Assembly (NCBI RefSeq): GCF_002102265.1
Contig: NZ_LQPG01000026.1
Location: 1-64,000, forward strand
Origin: Mycolicibacter longobardus
GTDB taxonomy: Bacteria > Actinomycetota > Actinomycetes > Mycobacteriales > Mycobacteriaceae
Reading direction: 5' to 3'
DNA: 64,000 nt
In this document: positions 20,277 through 27,573 of the stretch, piece after piece
How positions within the stretch are numbered: position 1 is the stretch's first letter
Layout of the letters: each line of letters begins with the position of its first letter
The notes under the pieces: model-generated
Told to the model about the DNA's origin: nothing
What the model saw: the letters and a program-made list of their open reading frames with translations, nothing else
Databases searched by the model: none
Translations under genes and position numbers: made by a program

Positions 20277-21932
20277 TCAGGCGGGGTTCTGCCTGCGCCA
20301 CCGCTCCCAGCGGGACCGCGGCCCCCGCAGCGCGGCCATCACGGTGCTCATCGGTGCGGCATCCGGATGCGCCGGTTGCGCGGGCTCGGCGGCCTGCGGG
20401 CTTACCACCGCGGGCTTGGAGCCTTCCCACCAGACCGGTTCGAGCAACGCCGAGACCACCGGAATGGCGTGCTCGACACTCTTGCGTCCCCACTGGCAGG
20501 CCCGGTCGATGGTGGCGGCCGACGGCGCCAGGTTGACCGGCGACAGCGTCGGGGAGAACCGGACCAGATGGTCGGCGTAGGGCGCGTTGCGCACCATCTG
20601 CAACTGGATCGCCTGGGTGATCGGCACCAGCCACAGGTGCTTGGGGTCCCACTGCGGGTGGAAGCAGTCGAAGGCGAGATAGCAGGCGTTGCGGGTGCCC
20701 AGCCGGCCGGCACGGACCCGTTTCCAGGCCAGCTCGAGGGGAACGTTGCTGGCCGCGCCACCGTCCACCAGGGCTCCGACGTCGTTATCGGCCAACAGCG
20801 CGTCGAACATGGGCTCCATGGCCGGATCTTTGGTCTCGTGGTGCAGCACACCGGGAATCGCCGAGGAGAACGACGCCGCGTCGACGACGTTGACGTCGCG
20901 GTCCGGGTTGTCGCCGCCGATGACGATCGGGGTGACCACCCGCGGGTCGATGAACGCGGCCGTCTGCCAGAGGCGGGTGGCCACCTGCGGGCCGAGCCCG
21001 ATCGGAAGGTACGAGAAGGACCGCAACTGCAAAGCGGCGAGGCGTTGGTTGCGGTACCGCGAGGGCAGGGCCGCAAACGGCTGCCGGCGCACCCCGGCCA
21101 CCACCGAATCGAACGGAATCGCCAGATCCGACATCCGCATCGGCTCGCCGTCTTCACGGCGGAACATGGAGTCGGCGAACTGGTCGAAGTTCAAGGCGAA
21201 CACACCGGTCAGGCCGTGGCGGCGACGCAGTCGCTCGGGTCCCAGGATGGCGCGGAACGACACCGTCTTGGCCCACCGGATGTACTCCTCGATGGGCACC
21301 GGCAGCGCCCGGCTGAGGACGGAGCTCAGGACCGAGCCGATCGACGACCCGATCAGATAGTCCGGCACCGGACCGGCCTCCATCAGCGCCTGCATGCCGC
21401 CGATGTAGACAAAACCCGCGCCGCCGCCACCGCCGAGGACGGCGACCAGCTTCTTGTGGCCCACCTCGGCGTCGAGCTCGGCCTGCGAGAAGTCATTGCC
21501 GTGGCGTTCGACCAGAAGCCGGCGCTGCTCGTCCTGTTCGGCGGCCAGGGCCCCCAGGGCGTCGCGGGCGGCGGTCATCGCGATCACCGGGTCGCGTTCC
21601 TCGCGCAGCGGACCGCGTAGGGCGTCGGTCACCCTGGCCCGCCACGGGGCCAGCTCCGCGCCCACGGAGACGTCGCCGCGGCCACGGGTGCCACCCGGGC
21701 CGGCGGCGCCAGGCTCGAAATCGTCGAGCCGGGCGAAGTTGAGCAGATACCGCAGCCGGCGCAGTTGCTCGGCGGTCAGCACATCGGGCCTGCGCAGGGT
21801 GTGCCGGATGAGCCGGTTCTCCATCTTCTGCAGCAGCAGCATGGTGTCGCCGGTGTCGACGACGTCGACGACTTCGGCGTCGTCTACAAGAGGCCTGGTG
21901 ATCTGAATCGGGTCCGGGCGACGTTCGACCAT
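20277..21932 (-). CDS. Patatin-like phospholipase
   Basis: The product is 551 residues. After a helical N-terminal region (1-170), the patatin domain has the oxyanion GGGGGAGF, the nucleophile elbow GSSIGS (Gly-x-Ser-x-Gly) and the catalytic Asp in DGGAASN, giving an intact Ser-Asp dyad. It likely acts as a lipid acyl hydrolase in the cytosol or at the membrane. A DUF3336-like segment may precede the domain. The ATG at 21932 is supported by GAAGGA about 9 nt upstream; reading further back runs into low-quality Arg/Pro sequence reaching the tRNA. It converges on the TauE-type gene with 4 bp between stops. Confidence 0.88.
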   Translation of the reverse strand: MVERRPDPIQITRPLVDDAEVVDVVDTGDTMLLLQKMENRLIRHTLRRPDVLTAEQLRRLRYLLNFARLDDFEPGAAGPGGTRGRGDVSVGAELAPWRARVTDALRGPLREERDPVIAMTAARDALGALAAEQDEQRRLLVERHGNDFSQAELDAEVGHKKLVAVLGGGGGAGFVYIGGMQALMEAGPVPDYLIGSSIGSVLSSVLSRALPVPIEEYIRWAKTVSFRAILGPERLRRRHGLTGVFALNFDQFADSMFRREDGEPMRMSDLAIPFDSVVAGVRRQPFAALPSRYRNQRLAALQLRSFSYLPIGLGPQVATRLWQTAAFIDPRVVTPIVIGGDNPDRDVNVVDAASFSSAIPGVLHHETKDPAMEPMFDALLADNDVGALVDGGAASNVPLELAWKRVRAGRLGTRNACYLAFDCFHPQWDPKHLWLVPITQAIQLQMVRNAPYADHLVRFSPTLSPVNLAPSAATIDRACQWGRKSVEHAIPVVSALLEPVWWEGSKPAVVSPQAAEPAQPAHPDAAPMSTVMAALRGPRSRWERWRRQNPA

Positions 21933-22111
21933 GCGAAGTAGTCCTTCGACGAAGGGGATCTGCACAAGTAGCGGTTCCCGAGGGTAGTGGCGCTGCCGAG
22001 AGGGCAGTCTCGCGGGGAGCCTACGCGGTCGAAGTGACGCCACGCCGATTCGGGACACCCGGCGGGTTGCGGTAGGCTTTCGACCTGCTGCCGGGGTTGT
22101 TGCGGTGGTGG

Positions 22112-22185
22112 CGGGCTGTGGCGCAGTTTGGTAGCGCACTTGACTGGGGGTCAAGTGGTCGCAGGTTCAAATCCTGTCAGCCCGA
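22112..22185 (+). tRNA. tRNA-Pro (anticodon GGG)
   Basis: Acceptor arms CGGGCTG and CAGCCCG pair over 7 bp. The anticodon stem CTTGA/TCAAG encloses the loop CTGGGGG with anticodon GGG at 22146-22148, and the T arm has GCAGGTTCAAATCCTGT. The discriminator base is A and CCA is not encoded. The accessory island begins right after it. Confidence 0.95.
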
Positions 22186-22191
22186 CAGATG

Positions 22192-22223
22192 AAACCCCTT
22201 CTGACCAGCGTCGGAAGGGGTTT
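22192..22223 (+). terminator. Intrinsic terminator of tRNA-Pro
   Basis: AAACCCCTTC, a 12-nt loop and GAAGGGGTTT form a 10-bp stem followed by more T, 6 nt after the tRNA. Confidence 0.85.
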
Positions 22224-22307
22224 TGCTTGTCTGGGCGAGGTGCCGTATCTCGGGGTGTTGACACGGAATGACACTCAAGGCGGGCTATTCACCCTACCGT
22301 TGCCGCC

Positions 22308-22709
22308 GTGGCGCGAATCCCGTCGTACGTGAAGGTCATCACCACAGTGCGGGGCGAATCCCGCTATCAGGTGCGGGTGGAGGCTGGGAAGGTCGACGGC
22401 AGGCGGCAGCAGCAGCAGAAGCGCCGGTTCGCCAAACTGCAGGATGCGATCGACGCCTACAACGCCGAGCGCGGAGACCGGTGCCGGGGCGTTCCGATGA
22501 CACTGACAGGTGTCACCCTGCGCCAGGTCGCCGACGCCTATCTGGACGCGATGTCAGCGCGCCCGAACACCGTCACCGCCTACGCGGCGGTTCTGCGGCC
22601 GGCGATCGCACGGTTGGGGGAACGGCCGGTGCACGTAATCTGCCGCGAGGAGATCGAGAAGCTCGGGTGGGTGCGGTCCGTCGACGCGTCGTGGGACTTG
22701 GACGACTGA
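22308..22709 (+). pseudogene. Truncated phage-type integrase (N-terminal part only)
   Basis: The 133 residues correspond to the N-terminal arm-binding and core-binding domains of a tyrosine integrase: YQVRVEAGKVDGRRQQ...KRRFAKLQDAIDAYNAERGD, then VTLRQVADAYLDAMSARPNTVTAYAAVLRPAIARLG. The catalytic domain with the R-H-R-Y residues is missing; the frame ends at WDLDD about where it should begin. Position 120 bp after a tRNA gene, orientation and family indicate the integrase that once inserted the island. It starts at GTG 22308. A stable product from this fragment would bind DNA but could not recombine. Confidence 0.75.
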
Positions 22710-22777
22710 ACGCCGCAGATCAGCACTCGTAACGCTGACCTAAGTCGGCTCCGATCCCGGGGCTGCGACGGAGCCAG

Positions 22778-22812
22778 TTCCCGCGCGTCCCGGTGGACCG
22801 CTGTCGCGGGAA
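22778..22812. promoter_or_regulatory. Inverted repeat before the DUF732 gene array
   Basis: Perfect 8-bp arms TTCCCGCG (22778-22785) and CGCGGGAA (22805-22812) are separated by 19 nt. A TTGACA hexamer follows at 22814-22819. It lies about 85 bp before the first array gene and may be an operator, or the terminator of the integrase transcript. Confidence 0.45.
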
Positions 22813-22896
22813 TGTTGACAAACCGCCGGGCATTATTGCGGTCGTTCGGTGATACTGGAGCGCTGAGAGCGACAGTTGGAAGGCAGAAGGAACGCA

Positions 22897-23202
22897 ATGG
22901 TGCGTATCGCGCGGGCGGCGGGAATCAGTATTGCTGCGTTGGGGCTGCAGCTCGGAGCAGCGGGGACCGCGTCCGCCGACGAGCGGTCCTATCTGGACCA
23001 GCTCAATGAGACCGGCGCGGGCAACTACTACACCTCATCTGCGAACCGCTTAGCCATCGGCCGACAAATCTGCGACAACATCAAACTGGACGGAGACCCT
23101 CGCGCCGGATTCAATTCTTGGACCAACGTTACGGTTCCTCAACAGTTGATCGAAACCGCCCAACACGAGCTGTGCCCCGACACCCTCGAAGGTCCGAAGT
23201 GA
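22897..23202 (+). CDS. DUF732 secreted protein, array gene 1
   Basis: The product is 101 residues. A signal peptide (MVRIARAAGISIAALGLQLG) is cleaved after TASA. The mature DUF732 domain reads DERSYLDQLNETG...IGRQICDNIKLDGDP...LIETAQHELCPDTLEGPK, with two conserved Cys (ICDN and ELCP) likely forming a disulfide. DUF732 proteins are small exported mycobacterial proteins of unknown function. The ATG at 22897 follows GAAGGAA. It is the first of eight co-directional coupled genes; base composition is visibly poorer in GC than the flanks. Confidence 0.85.
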   Translation: MVRIARAAGISIAALGLQLGAAGTASADERSYLDQLNETGAGNYYTSSANRLAIGRQICDNIKLDGDPRAGFNSWTNVTVPQQLIETAQHELCPDTLEGPK

Positions 23203-23522
23203 CGAACGCAATGGGGCGTATCGCGTGGACGGTGGGAATCGCTGTTGGGTTGTTGGGATTACTGCTCGGAACAGCGGGCACCGCGTCCGCGGATGAACAG
23301 TCATACCTGGACTACCTGTTCAGCCACGGCTGGACTTATCACTACGACGTGTCGTCAGCAACGAGCGCGATCAAGGGCGGGCACATAATCTGCGACAACA
23401 TCCGTTGGAACGGTGGACCACGCAATGGCGTAAATCCGTTCATGGCGGCATCACTCGACGACCTCATGATCGAAGCGGCGCAGCACGAGTTGTGCCCTGA
23501 CACTGTTGAAGCTCCGAAATGA
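23199..23522 (+). CDS. DUF732 secreted protein, array gene 2
   Basis: The product is about 107 residues: signal peptide IAWTVGIAVGLLGLLLG cleaved near TASA, then DEQSYLDYLFSHGWTYHYD...HIICDNIRWNG...MIEAAQHELCPDTVEAPK. It has the same Cys pair as gene 1. The GTG at 23199 overlaps the previous stop (GTGA), with GAAGG 6 nt upstream formed by the preceding gene's last codons; the ATG at 23211 is an alternative. Function unknown. Confidence 0.8.
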   Translation: MTNAMGRIAWTVGIAVGLLGLLLGTAGTASADEQSYLDYLFSHGWTYHYDVSSATSAIKGGHIICDNIRWNGGPRNGVNPFMAASLDDLMIEAAQHELCPDTVEAPK

Positions 23523-23836
23523 AAATCGTGATGGGGCGGGTCGTGCGGAGGGAGGGGGTCGGTATTGCGGCGCTGGGACTATTGCTCGGAACTGCAGGAG
23601 CGGCGCAGGCCGACGACGCTAGCTATCTGCGCTACACAGATGAGCACGGAATCACCTACTACGACAATGCGCCGTCGTCTCGACTTGCCGTCGGTCGTGT
23701 CATCTGTGACAACTTGAGGTTCGGTGGAGATCCTCGTGCTGGATTCAACTTCGTTTCCAATGCGATGGTCTCTCAACAGTTGATCGAAGCAGCACAGCGC
23801 GAACTCTGCCCCGACACCCTCGGAGGTCCGAAGTGA
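23519..23836 (+). CDS. DUF732 secreted protein, array gene 3
   Basis: The product is 105 residues with a signal peptide ending at AAQA, then DDASYLRYTDEHGITYYDN...GRVICDNLRFGGDPRAGFN...LIEAAQRELCPDTLGGPK. It is most like array gene 1 in its second half (GDPRAGFN). The ATG overlaps the previous stop (ATGA); the stop overlaps the next GTG. Function unknown. Confidence 0.85.
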   Translation: MKIVMGRVVRREGVGIAALGLLLGTAGAAQADDASYLRYTDEHGITYYDNAPSSRLAVGRVICDNLRFGGDPRAGFNFVSNAMVSQQLIEAAQRELCPDTLGGPK

Positions 23837-24108
23837 AGCTCGTTCTGGCGCTGACAGGCGTTCTTGCCGCCGCTGTGTTGCTCGGCGCATCGCCCGCGAT
23901 GGCTGACGCCCGTCAGGACTTCCTCGACCAGTATCACGCCGCTGGCGCTCATCAAGGTTTTTCCGATGATCAGCTCGTCTACGTCGCGGAAAGCTACTGC
24001 GAGCAGAAATCACGTAACGCTGGAGCCTGGTGGTACGGGCAACCTTGGACGCCAAAGTTCTCACCATCTGCAGTCGCAAACGTCGCAGACCACGCACTGT
24101 GCCCATGA
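23833..24108 (+). CDS. Short DUF732-like secreted protein, array gene 4
   Basis: The product is 91 residues with a compact signal peptide (MKLVLALTGVLAAAVLLGASPAMA). The mature part DARQDFLDQYHAAGAHQGFSDD...ESYCEQ...VADHALCP has the two-Cys layout but a shorter middle. It is a close paralogue of array gene 6; their first 115 bases plus upstream sequence belong to a 140-bp direct repeat (23801-23940 and 24423-24562) with about 12 differences. GTGA overlap with gene 3. Confidence 0.82.
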   Translation: MKLVLALTGVLAAAVLLGASPAMADARQDFLDQYHAAGAHQGFSDDQLVYVAESYCEQKSRNAGAWWYGQPWTPKFSPSAVANVADHALCP

Positions 24109-24131
24109 CCTGGCCACCGAAGGGAAACGCA

Positions 24132-24458
24132 ATGGGACGAATTGCGAAGGCGCTCAGCGCTGGCGTGGTCGCGGCGGGGTTGGTGATTGGAACGGCTGGT
24201 GTGGCCTCGGCGGATGCAAGGTCGTTTTTGGACCTGGTCCATGCGAACGGCTTGCCGGACCGATACGGGTACTTCGGCAATATGGGCGATTCCGAAACAT
24301 TGATGATCGGACGCATGACCTGCGATGGGATCCGAGCAGGAATACCGGCTGAAGAGGCTATGCCGAAATCAACTTGGGACACTGCACATCTGCGTCCGAT
24401 GATGATCGACGCGGTCCAGCACGAACTCTGCCCCGACACCCTCGGCGGTCCGCAGTGA
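24132..24458 (+). CDS. DUF732 secreted protein, array gene 5
   Basis: The product is 108 residues: signal peptide MGRIAKALSAGVVAAGLVIG cleaved near VASA, then DARSFLDLVHANGLPDRYGYFG...MIGRMTCDGIRAG...MIDAVQHELCPDTLGGPQ. The ATG at 24132 has GAAGGGA 7 nt upstream, so it is the likely start, although an upstream ATG at 24105 overlaps the previous stop. Similar to array gene 7 in the signal region. Function unknown. Confidence 0.82.
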   Translation: MGRIAKALSAGVVAAGLVIGTAGVASADARSFLDLVHANGLPDRYGYFGNMGDSETLMIGRMTCDGIRAGIPAEEAMPKSTWDTAHLRPMMIDAVQHELCPDTLGGPQ

Positions 24459-24730
24459 AGCTCGCTCTGACGATGACGACCGTTCTTGCCGCCACTGTGT
24501 TGCTCAGCGCACCGCCCGCGATGGCTGACGCCCGTCAGGACTTCCTCGACCAGTACCACGCCACTGGTGCACTGCAGCTGATACCGGATGAGAATCTTCT
24601 CTACATAGCGACCAGATACTGCCACGACAAGGCAGACGGAAACGGCGAATTGTGGCGCTCGCGCCCGTCCAACATGCTGTACGCAACAGCCGTAATCGCG
24701 GACGTTGCGGACCAGACGCTCTGCACATGA
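24455..24730 (+). CDS. Short DUF732-like secreted protein, array gene 6
   Basis: The product is 91 residues with signal peptide ...LAATVLLSAPPAMA, then DARQDFLDQYHATGALQLIPDE...TRYCHDK...VADQTLCT. It is a paralogue of array gene 4, sharing most of its first 40 residues; the C-terminal halves have diverged. The GTG overlaps the previous stop and its own stop overlaps the next ATG. Function unknown. Confidence 0.82.
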   Translation: MKLALTMTTVLAATVLLSAPPAMADARQDFLDQYHATGALQLIPDENLLYIATRYCHDKADGNGELWRSRPSNMLYATAVIADVADQTLCT

Positions 24731-25086
24731 CCTTGTCGACGTCAGGAACTGCGAAGCATCGCATTGCAAAGAAGCTCAGCGCTGGTGTGGCCGCGGCGGG
24801 GCTGCTGCTCGGAACGGCTGGCGTGGCGACAGCAGACGATCAGTCCTACCTGGACTACCTGTTCGCCCACGGGTTCACGTATCACCCGGGCGTGCAATCG
24901 CCGGAGGCGGCAATCAATATCGGCCATGGGACGTGCGACAACCTTCACCGGACAGGTGACGCTCGACATGGTCTCAGCCCAATTTCAAACGCGATCATCC
25001 CCAACGTGATGATCGAAGGAGCACAGCATGAGCTATGCCCCGACACTCTTGAGTCAGCACCGGAACCTGTCGGCGAGCCGAGCTGA
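24727..25086 (+). CDS. DUF732 secreted protein, array gene 7
   Basis: The product is 119 residues. A hydrophilic start (MTLSTSGTAKHRIAKK) leads into a signal core LSAGVAAAGLLLG cleaved after VATA, then DDQSYLDYLFAHGFTYHPG...IGHGTCDNLHRTGD...MIEGAQHELCPDTLE, ending in a short Pro/Glu tail. The YLDYLF.HG.TYH segment is shared with array gene 2. The ATG overlaps the previous stop. Confidence 0.82.
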   Translation: MTLSTSGTAKHRIAKKLSAGVAAAGLLLGTAGVATADDQSYLDYLFAHGFTYHPGVQSPEAAINIGHGTCDNLHRTGDARHGLSPISNAIIPNVMIEGAQHELCPDTLESAPEPVGEPS

Positions 25087-25097
25087 GGATGCGAATC

Positions 25098-25460
25098 ATG
25101 TGGATCAAAGCTCTACTCGCCATCCCACCCGCCGCCCTGTTCCTCGCAGCGCCAGCACCGGTGACCCACGCCGACGGTGTGTGCACCGCTTTAGCTCCCG
25201 ACTTTGTTGCGTACGACGGATGCACGAAGAAGATGGACGTGTCCTGCAAGTCCGCCGGAGGGTTTTGGGTGGTCCAATCCAGGCACTGCACCTATCCCGA
25301 CGGCGGTCGCGACGAATGTGTCGCACACCTTGTGCCGTACGGGCACAGCGACCAGATTGCCGACCATTCCTGCACGTATGTCCCGCCTGGCTCTGAATCT
25401 GCTCCGGCACCCGGAACTTCTCCGGAACCCGGCGCGGAGCCCGTGACTGCTCAGCCGTAG
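25098..25460 (+). CDS. Cys-rich secreted protein, array gene 8 (not DUF732)
   Basis: The product is 120 residues with a signal peptide (MWIKALLAIPPAALFLAAPAP, cleavage near THA). The mature part contains six cysteines (GVCTAL, DGCTKK, VSCKSAG, RHCTYP, DECVAH, HSCTYV) and a Pro/Glu-rich tail with a PGTSPEPG repeat. It is unlike the DUF732 genes but sits 11 bp after them on the same strand and is probably co-transcribed. The ATG at 25098 has GAGG about 9 nt before it; the ATG at 25089 is too close to that site. Function unknown. Confidence 0.75.
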   Translation: MWIKALLAIPPAALFLAAPAPVTHADGVCTALAPDFVAYDGCTKKMDVSCKSAGGFWVVQSRHCTYPDGGRDECVAHLVPYGHSDQIADHSCTYVPPGSESAPAPGTSPEPGAEPVTAQP

Positions 25461-25467
25461 CCGCTGG

Positions 25468-25680
25468 TCACCCGTAACGCCGCTGCACCGTCTCACCGCT
25501 AACGCCGAGCGCGGAGCCGATCAAAGGCCAGCTGTACCCGCTGGCGCGGGCGACGGTGACTGCGTCATAGACCGCGGGCTCGTCCGGCGCGGTGGCGGCG
25601 GCTCGGAGAAGAGCCTGTTGAAGTTCATGATGGGCACTTCCACTCTTAATCCTGTGACGCCAGCCATGCACGACCACCAT
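25468..25680 (-). CDS. Small helix-turn-helix protein
   Basis: The product is 70 residues. The C-terminal third, ARASGYSWPLIGSALGVSGETVQRRYG, fits a sigma-factor region 4-like helix-turn-helix (alternation W..IG..LGVS...VQRR). The N-terminal part is basic then helical. It lies convergent to the DUF732 array with 7 bp between stops. No strong RBS is visible, so the exact start is uncertain. A local regulator of the island is possible but unproven. Confidence 0.55.
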   Translation of the reverse strand: MVVVHGWRHRIKSGSAHHELQQALLRAAATAPDEPAVYDAVTVARASGYSWPLIGSALGVSGETVQRRYG

Positions 25681-25738
25681 TCCCGCGCCGCGAAGGCCGT
25701 CGCCGACTTCTACGGCTAGGTGTGAATACCGCTGGAAG

Positions 25739-26194
25739 CTAGCCAGTGTCCGCTTCGTCGACTCCGGGAAACGGCTTGTAGGCGAACCCGGGTGTCATCC
25801 TGCAGGAGCAACCAAGTTTGAGAAGACTGTCGATGTCGACTATTTCGGCTTCACCGGGTAACAGGTCGTCGGGGAATAGTCTGACCAGTGTCTTGGTCTC
25901 GAAGCAGTCCATCCGCACCTCCCGCCCGTCGGGATAGATGATGGCGCCGATTGAACCGTCCCAGGTGGTGAGAAATTCTTCATTCATACGTTGGCGCCGC
26001 TGGGCAGCTTCAGCAGTGAGCGGGGGGATTTGACCGTCCCATGTGGCGTCGTCAGCGATCAACCAACAGTTCTCTGCATTCGGGGCGTCCGATAGCAGGA
26101 GGCCTTCTTTCCGGTACTGGGCGAGAACGTCTTCCAGCGTAACCCCCTCCCGTTCCATGGCCCAGAACTCAAGGTTTACCCAACACGAGCCCAT
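25739..26194 (-). CDS. Hypothetical protein in the tRNA-linked island
   Basis: The product is 151 residues, with no signal peptide or membrane helix. It starts MGSCWVNLEFWAMEREGVTLEDV and contains WLIADDATWDGQIPPL, AIIYPDGREVRMDCFETKTL and CSCRMTPGFAYKPF. I do not recognise the family. The ATG at 26194 follows AGGGGGG with 8-nt spacing. It is followed on the same strand by the HTH gene. GC content is lower than in the core genes. Confidence 0.6.
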   Translation of the reverse strand: MGSCWVNLEFWAMEREGVTLEDVLAQYRKEGLLLSDAPNAENCWLIADDATWDGQIPPLTAEAAQRRQRMNEEFLTTWDGSIGAIIYPDGREVRMDCFETKTLVRLFPDDLLPGEAEIVDIDSLLKLGCSCRMTPGFAYKPFPGVDEADTG

Positions 26195-26269
26195 ACCTGT
26201 AACCCCCCTCTTCGGACGACGCCGTCGATTGTGGACGCAGGGTCCGACAAGCAAGGCGACGCGCGTCGG

Positions 26270-27178
26270 TCACCGAAGGTAGGGAAGCTCAGTCTCAGCG
26301 CCGATCGGCTCGATGTAGGAGCCAAGGAGCCAGATGAGGTTGTCGGCTTCTGAGGCTGGGGTGTCGGCGGGTGTGTGATGAAGTCCGGCTAGCGCATATT
26401 GCACGGATGTGATCATGTCCTCGCGGCGGCGACGTCCCACTAGTCTGACAATCTCCTCCGCTCGCGTCCGCTGCGCAGCTAGGGGGAGGTGGTGGATCGC
26501 CGCCCAGTGATCGAAAAGCCGCGTGATGTGTACGTCGGGTTTGAATCCGCTCCAGCGGAGATTGCGCGGAAACTCGCAGCTGATAGCGATACCCATGCCG
26601 GGTGCCTTGAGTTCCCGCGCGGGGACCGAATCTACCGGCGTTCGAGTGGTCGCGCCTTCGCTGAAGAGGACGGCCAAGGCGATCATCAGCTCACCATCGG
26701 TGAGCCTGGCAGGCTCTGCTGCACTTCGAAGTTGTTTGCCGACCGCGCAAATCACCCGTTGGTAGTAGTCCGGATTTGCTGCAAGCCGCTCTGCCCATTT
26801 CAAGATTGCGGTTGCATGGGCCTTTTGGAATCGGGATCCGAGCTTGGGGCTGAGCGTGGCGACTGTGACGTCAGGATCATTGGCCAGCGCTTCGGGATCG
26901 TACTGGTGCAAGGCCGTTTCGACGTTGGCGCGACGTCGCAATACCACTTTCCAGTCTGTCCCACTGCTCCATATTGCTGCGACAGCTGCACGGAACACAG
27001 CGTCGCTTGTGACTTGCTGATCGAGTGGATTCTCGGCCGGGCGCTGGTCGATCGCATCAATTACTTGTGCTGCGAAGGCCGTCGGGTTGTCGGCCGGGTC
27101 GGCAATGCTGTAGTCGGACGCAATCTTGTCGCGTTTGGTGAAGACACGTTCGCGGAGCAGGTCGAGGTCGAATTGCAT
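26270..27178 (-). CDS. Hypothetical cytosolic protein in the island
   Basis: The product is 302 residues and mainly helical, beginning MQFDLDLLRERVFTKRDKIASDY. Notable segments are WKVVLRRRANVETALHQYD, KAHATAILKWAERLAANPDYYQ and DMITSVQYALAGLHH. There is no signal peptide, membrane helix or recognised domain. The ATG at 27178 has GAGAAGGTG 8 nt upstream; the frame stays open upstream only because it runs into a decayed gene. Phage or island origin is inferred from the context. Confidence 0.6.
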   Translation of the reverse strand: MQFDLDLLRERVFTKRDKIASDYSIADPADNPTAFAAQVIDAIDQRPAENPLDQQVTSDAVFRAAVAAIWSSGTDWKVVLRRRANVETALHQYDPEALANDPDVTVATLSPKLGSRFQKAHATAILKWAERLAANPDYYQRVICAVGKQLRSAAEPARLTDGELMIALAVLFSEGATTRTPVDSVPARELKAPGMGIAISCEFPRNLRWSGFKPDVHITRLFDHWAAIHHLPLAAQRTRAEEIVRLVGRRRREDMITSVQYALAGLHHTPADTPASEADNLIWLLGSYIEPIGAETELPYLR

Positions 27179-27199
27179 AAGTTGCACCTTCTCATGGCG

Positions 27200-27573
27200 G
27201 GGTGACACTGCTCGGGACTGGCTGGAGTGGCTCCGCCCATGCTGTGAGCGGCGCTGGCCAAGAGCCACTCGGCTATAGCCCATGCGTTCGTGATCGTCTC
27301 CGCAGTGATGAGCTTCGGACCCAGGAGCGGCGAGTTCCGCATCGGTCATCTGAATCTGCGTGAAAACCCGCGCGATCCGCAACGCCCGACCCGCGGCCTT
27401 GCCCCACGCCTCAGCCATCCCGCCGCCATCGCGAAGGGCGTTAGCGTCAACCTTCACGCGCTCGATGCGGTCATAGATCGTGCCGAACACCTTCCGGGCC
27501 TCAGCGTCGAGTTCGAACCGAAGCGGCTCCGATCGGAAGCTGAGCGGTCTATCCGTCGTCGCGGGGGCTATTC
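27200..27573 (-). pseudogene. Remnant of a DUF3987-like gene, C-terminal part, frameshifted
   Basis: One frame reads PLRFELDAEARKVFGTIYDRIER and then MAEAWGKAAGRALRIARVFT. The continuation, ITAETITNAWAIAEWLLASAAHSM, is in a different frame about 27240-27320. Together they resemble the C-terminal end of DUF3987 proteins (island- or phage-encoded, primase/helicase-associated), where a GxxxRIA segment is followed by an AIxIAEWxL helix. The 5' part is absent: the remnant abuts the end of the oxidoreductase gene at 27574, so the island edge is probably here. Confidence 0.5.

Noticed and set aside
25640..25722. Small plus-strand peptide opposite the HTH gene
   Set aside because: About 30 codons, no RBS, and overlaps the better-supported HTH frame.
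22186..27573. Second copy of the tRNA-Pro 3' end as an attR site
   Set aside because: Looked for the T-arm/acceptor sequence near the right edge and within the island; none was recognised by eye.
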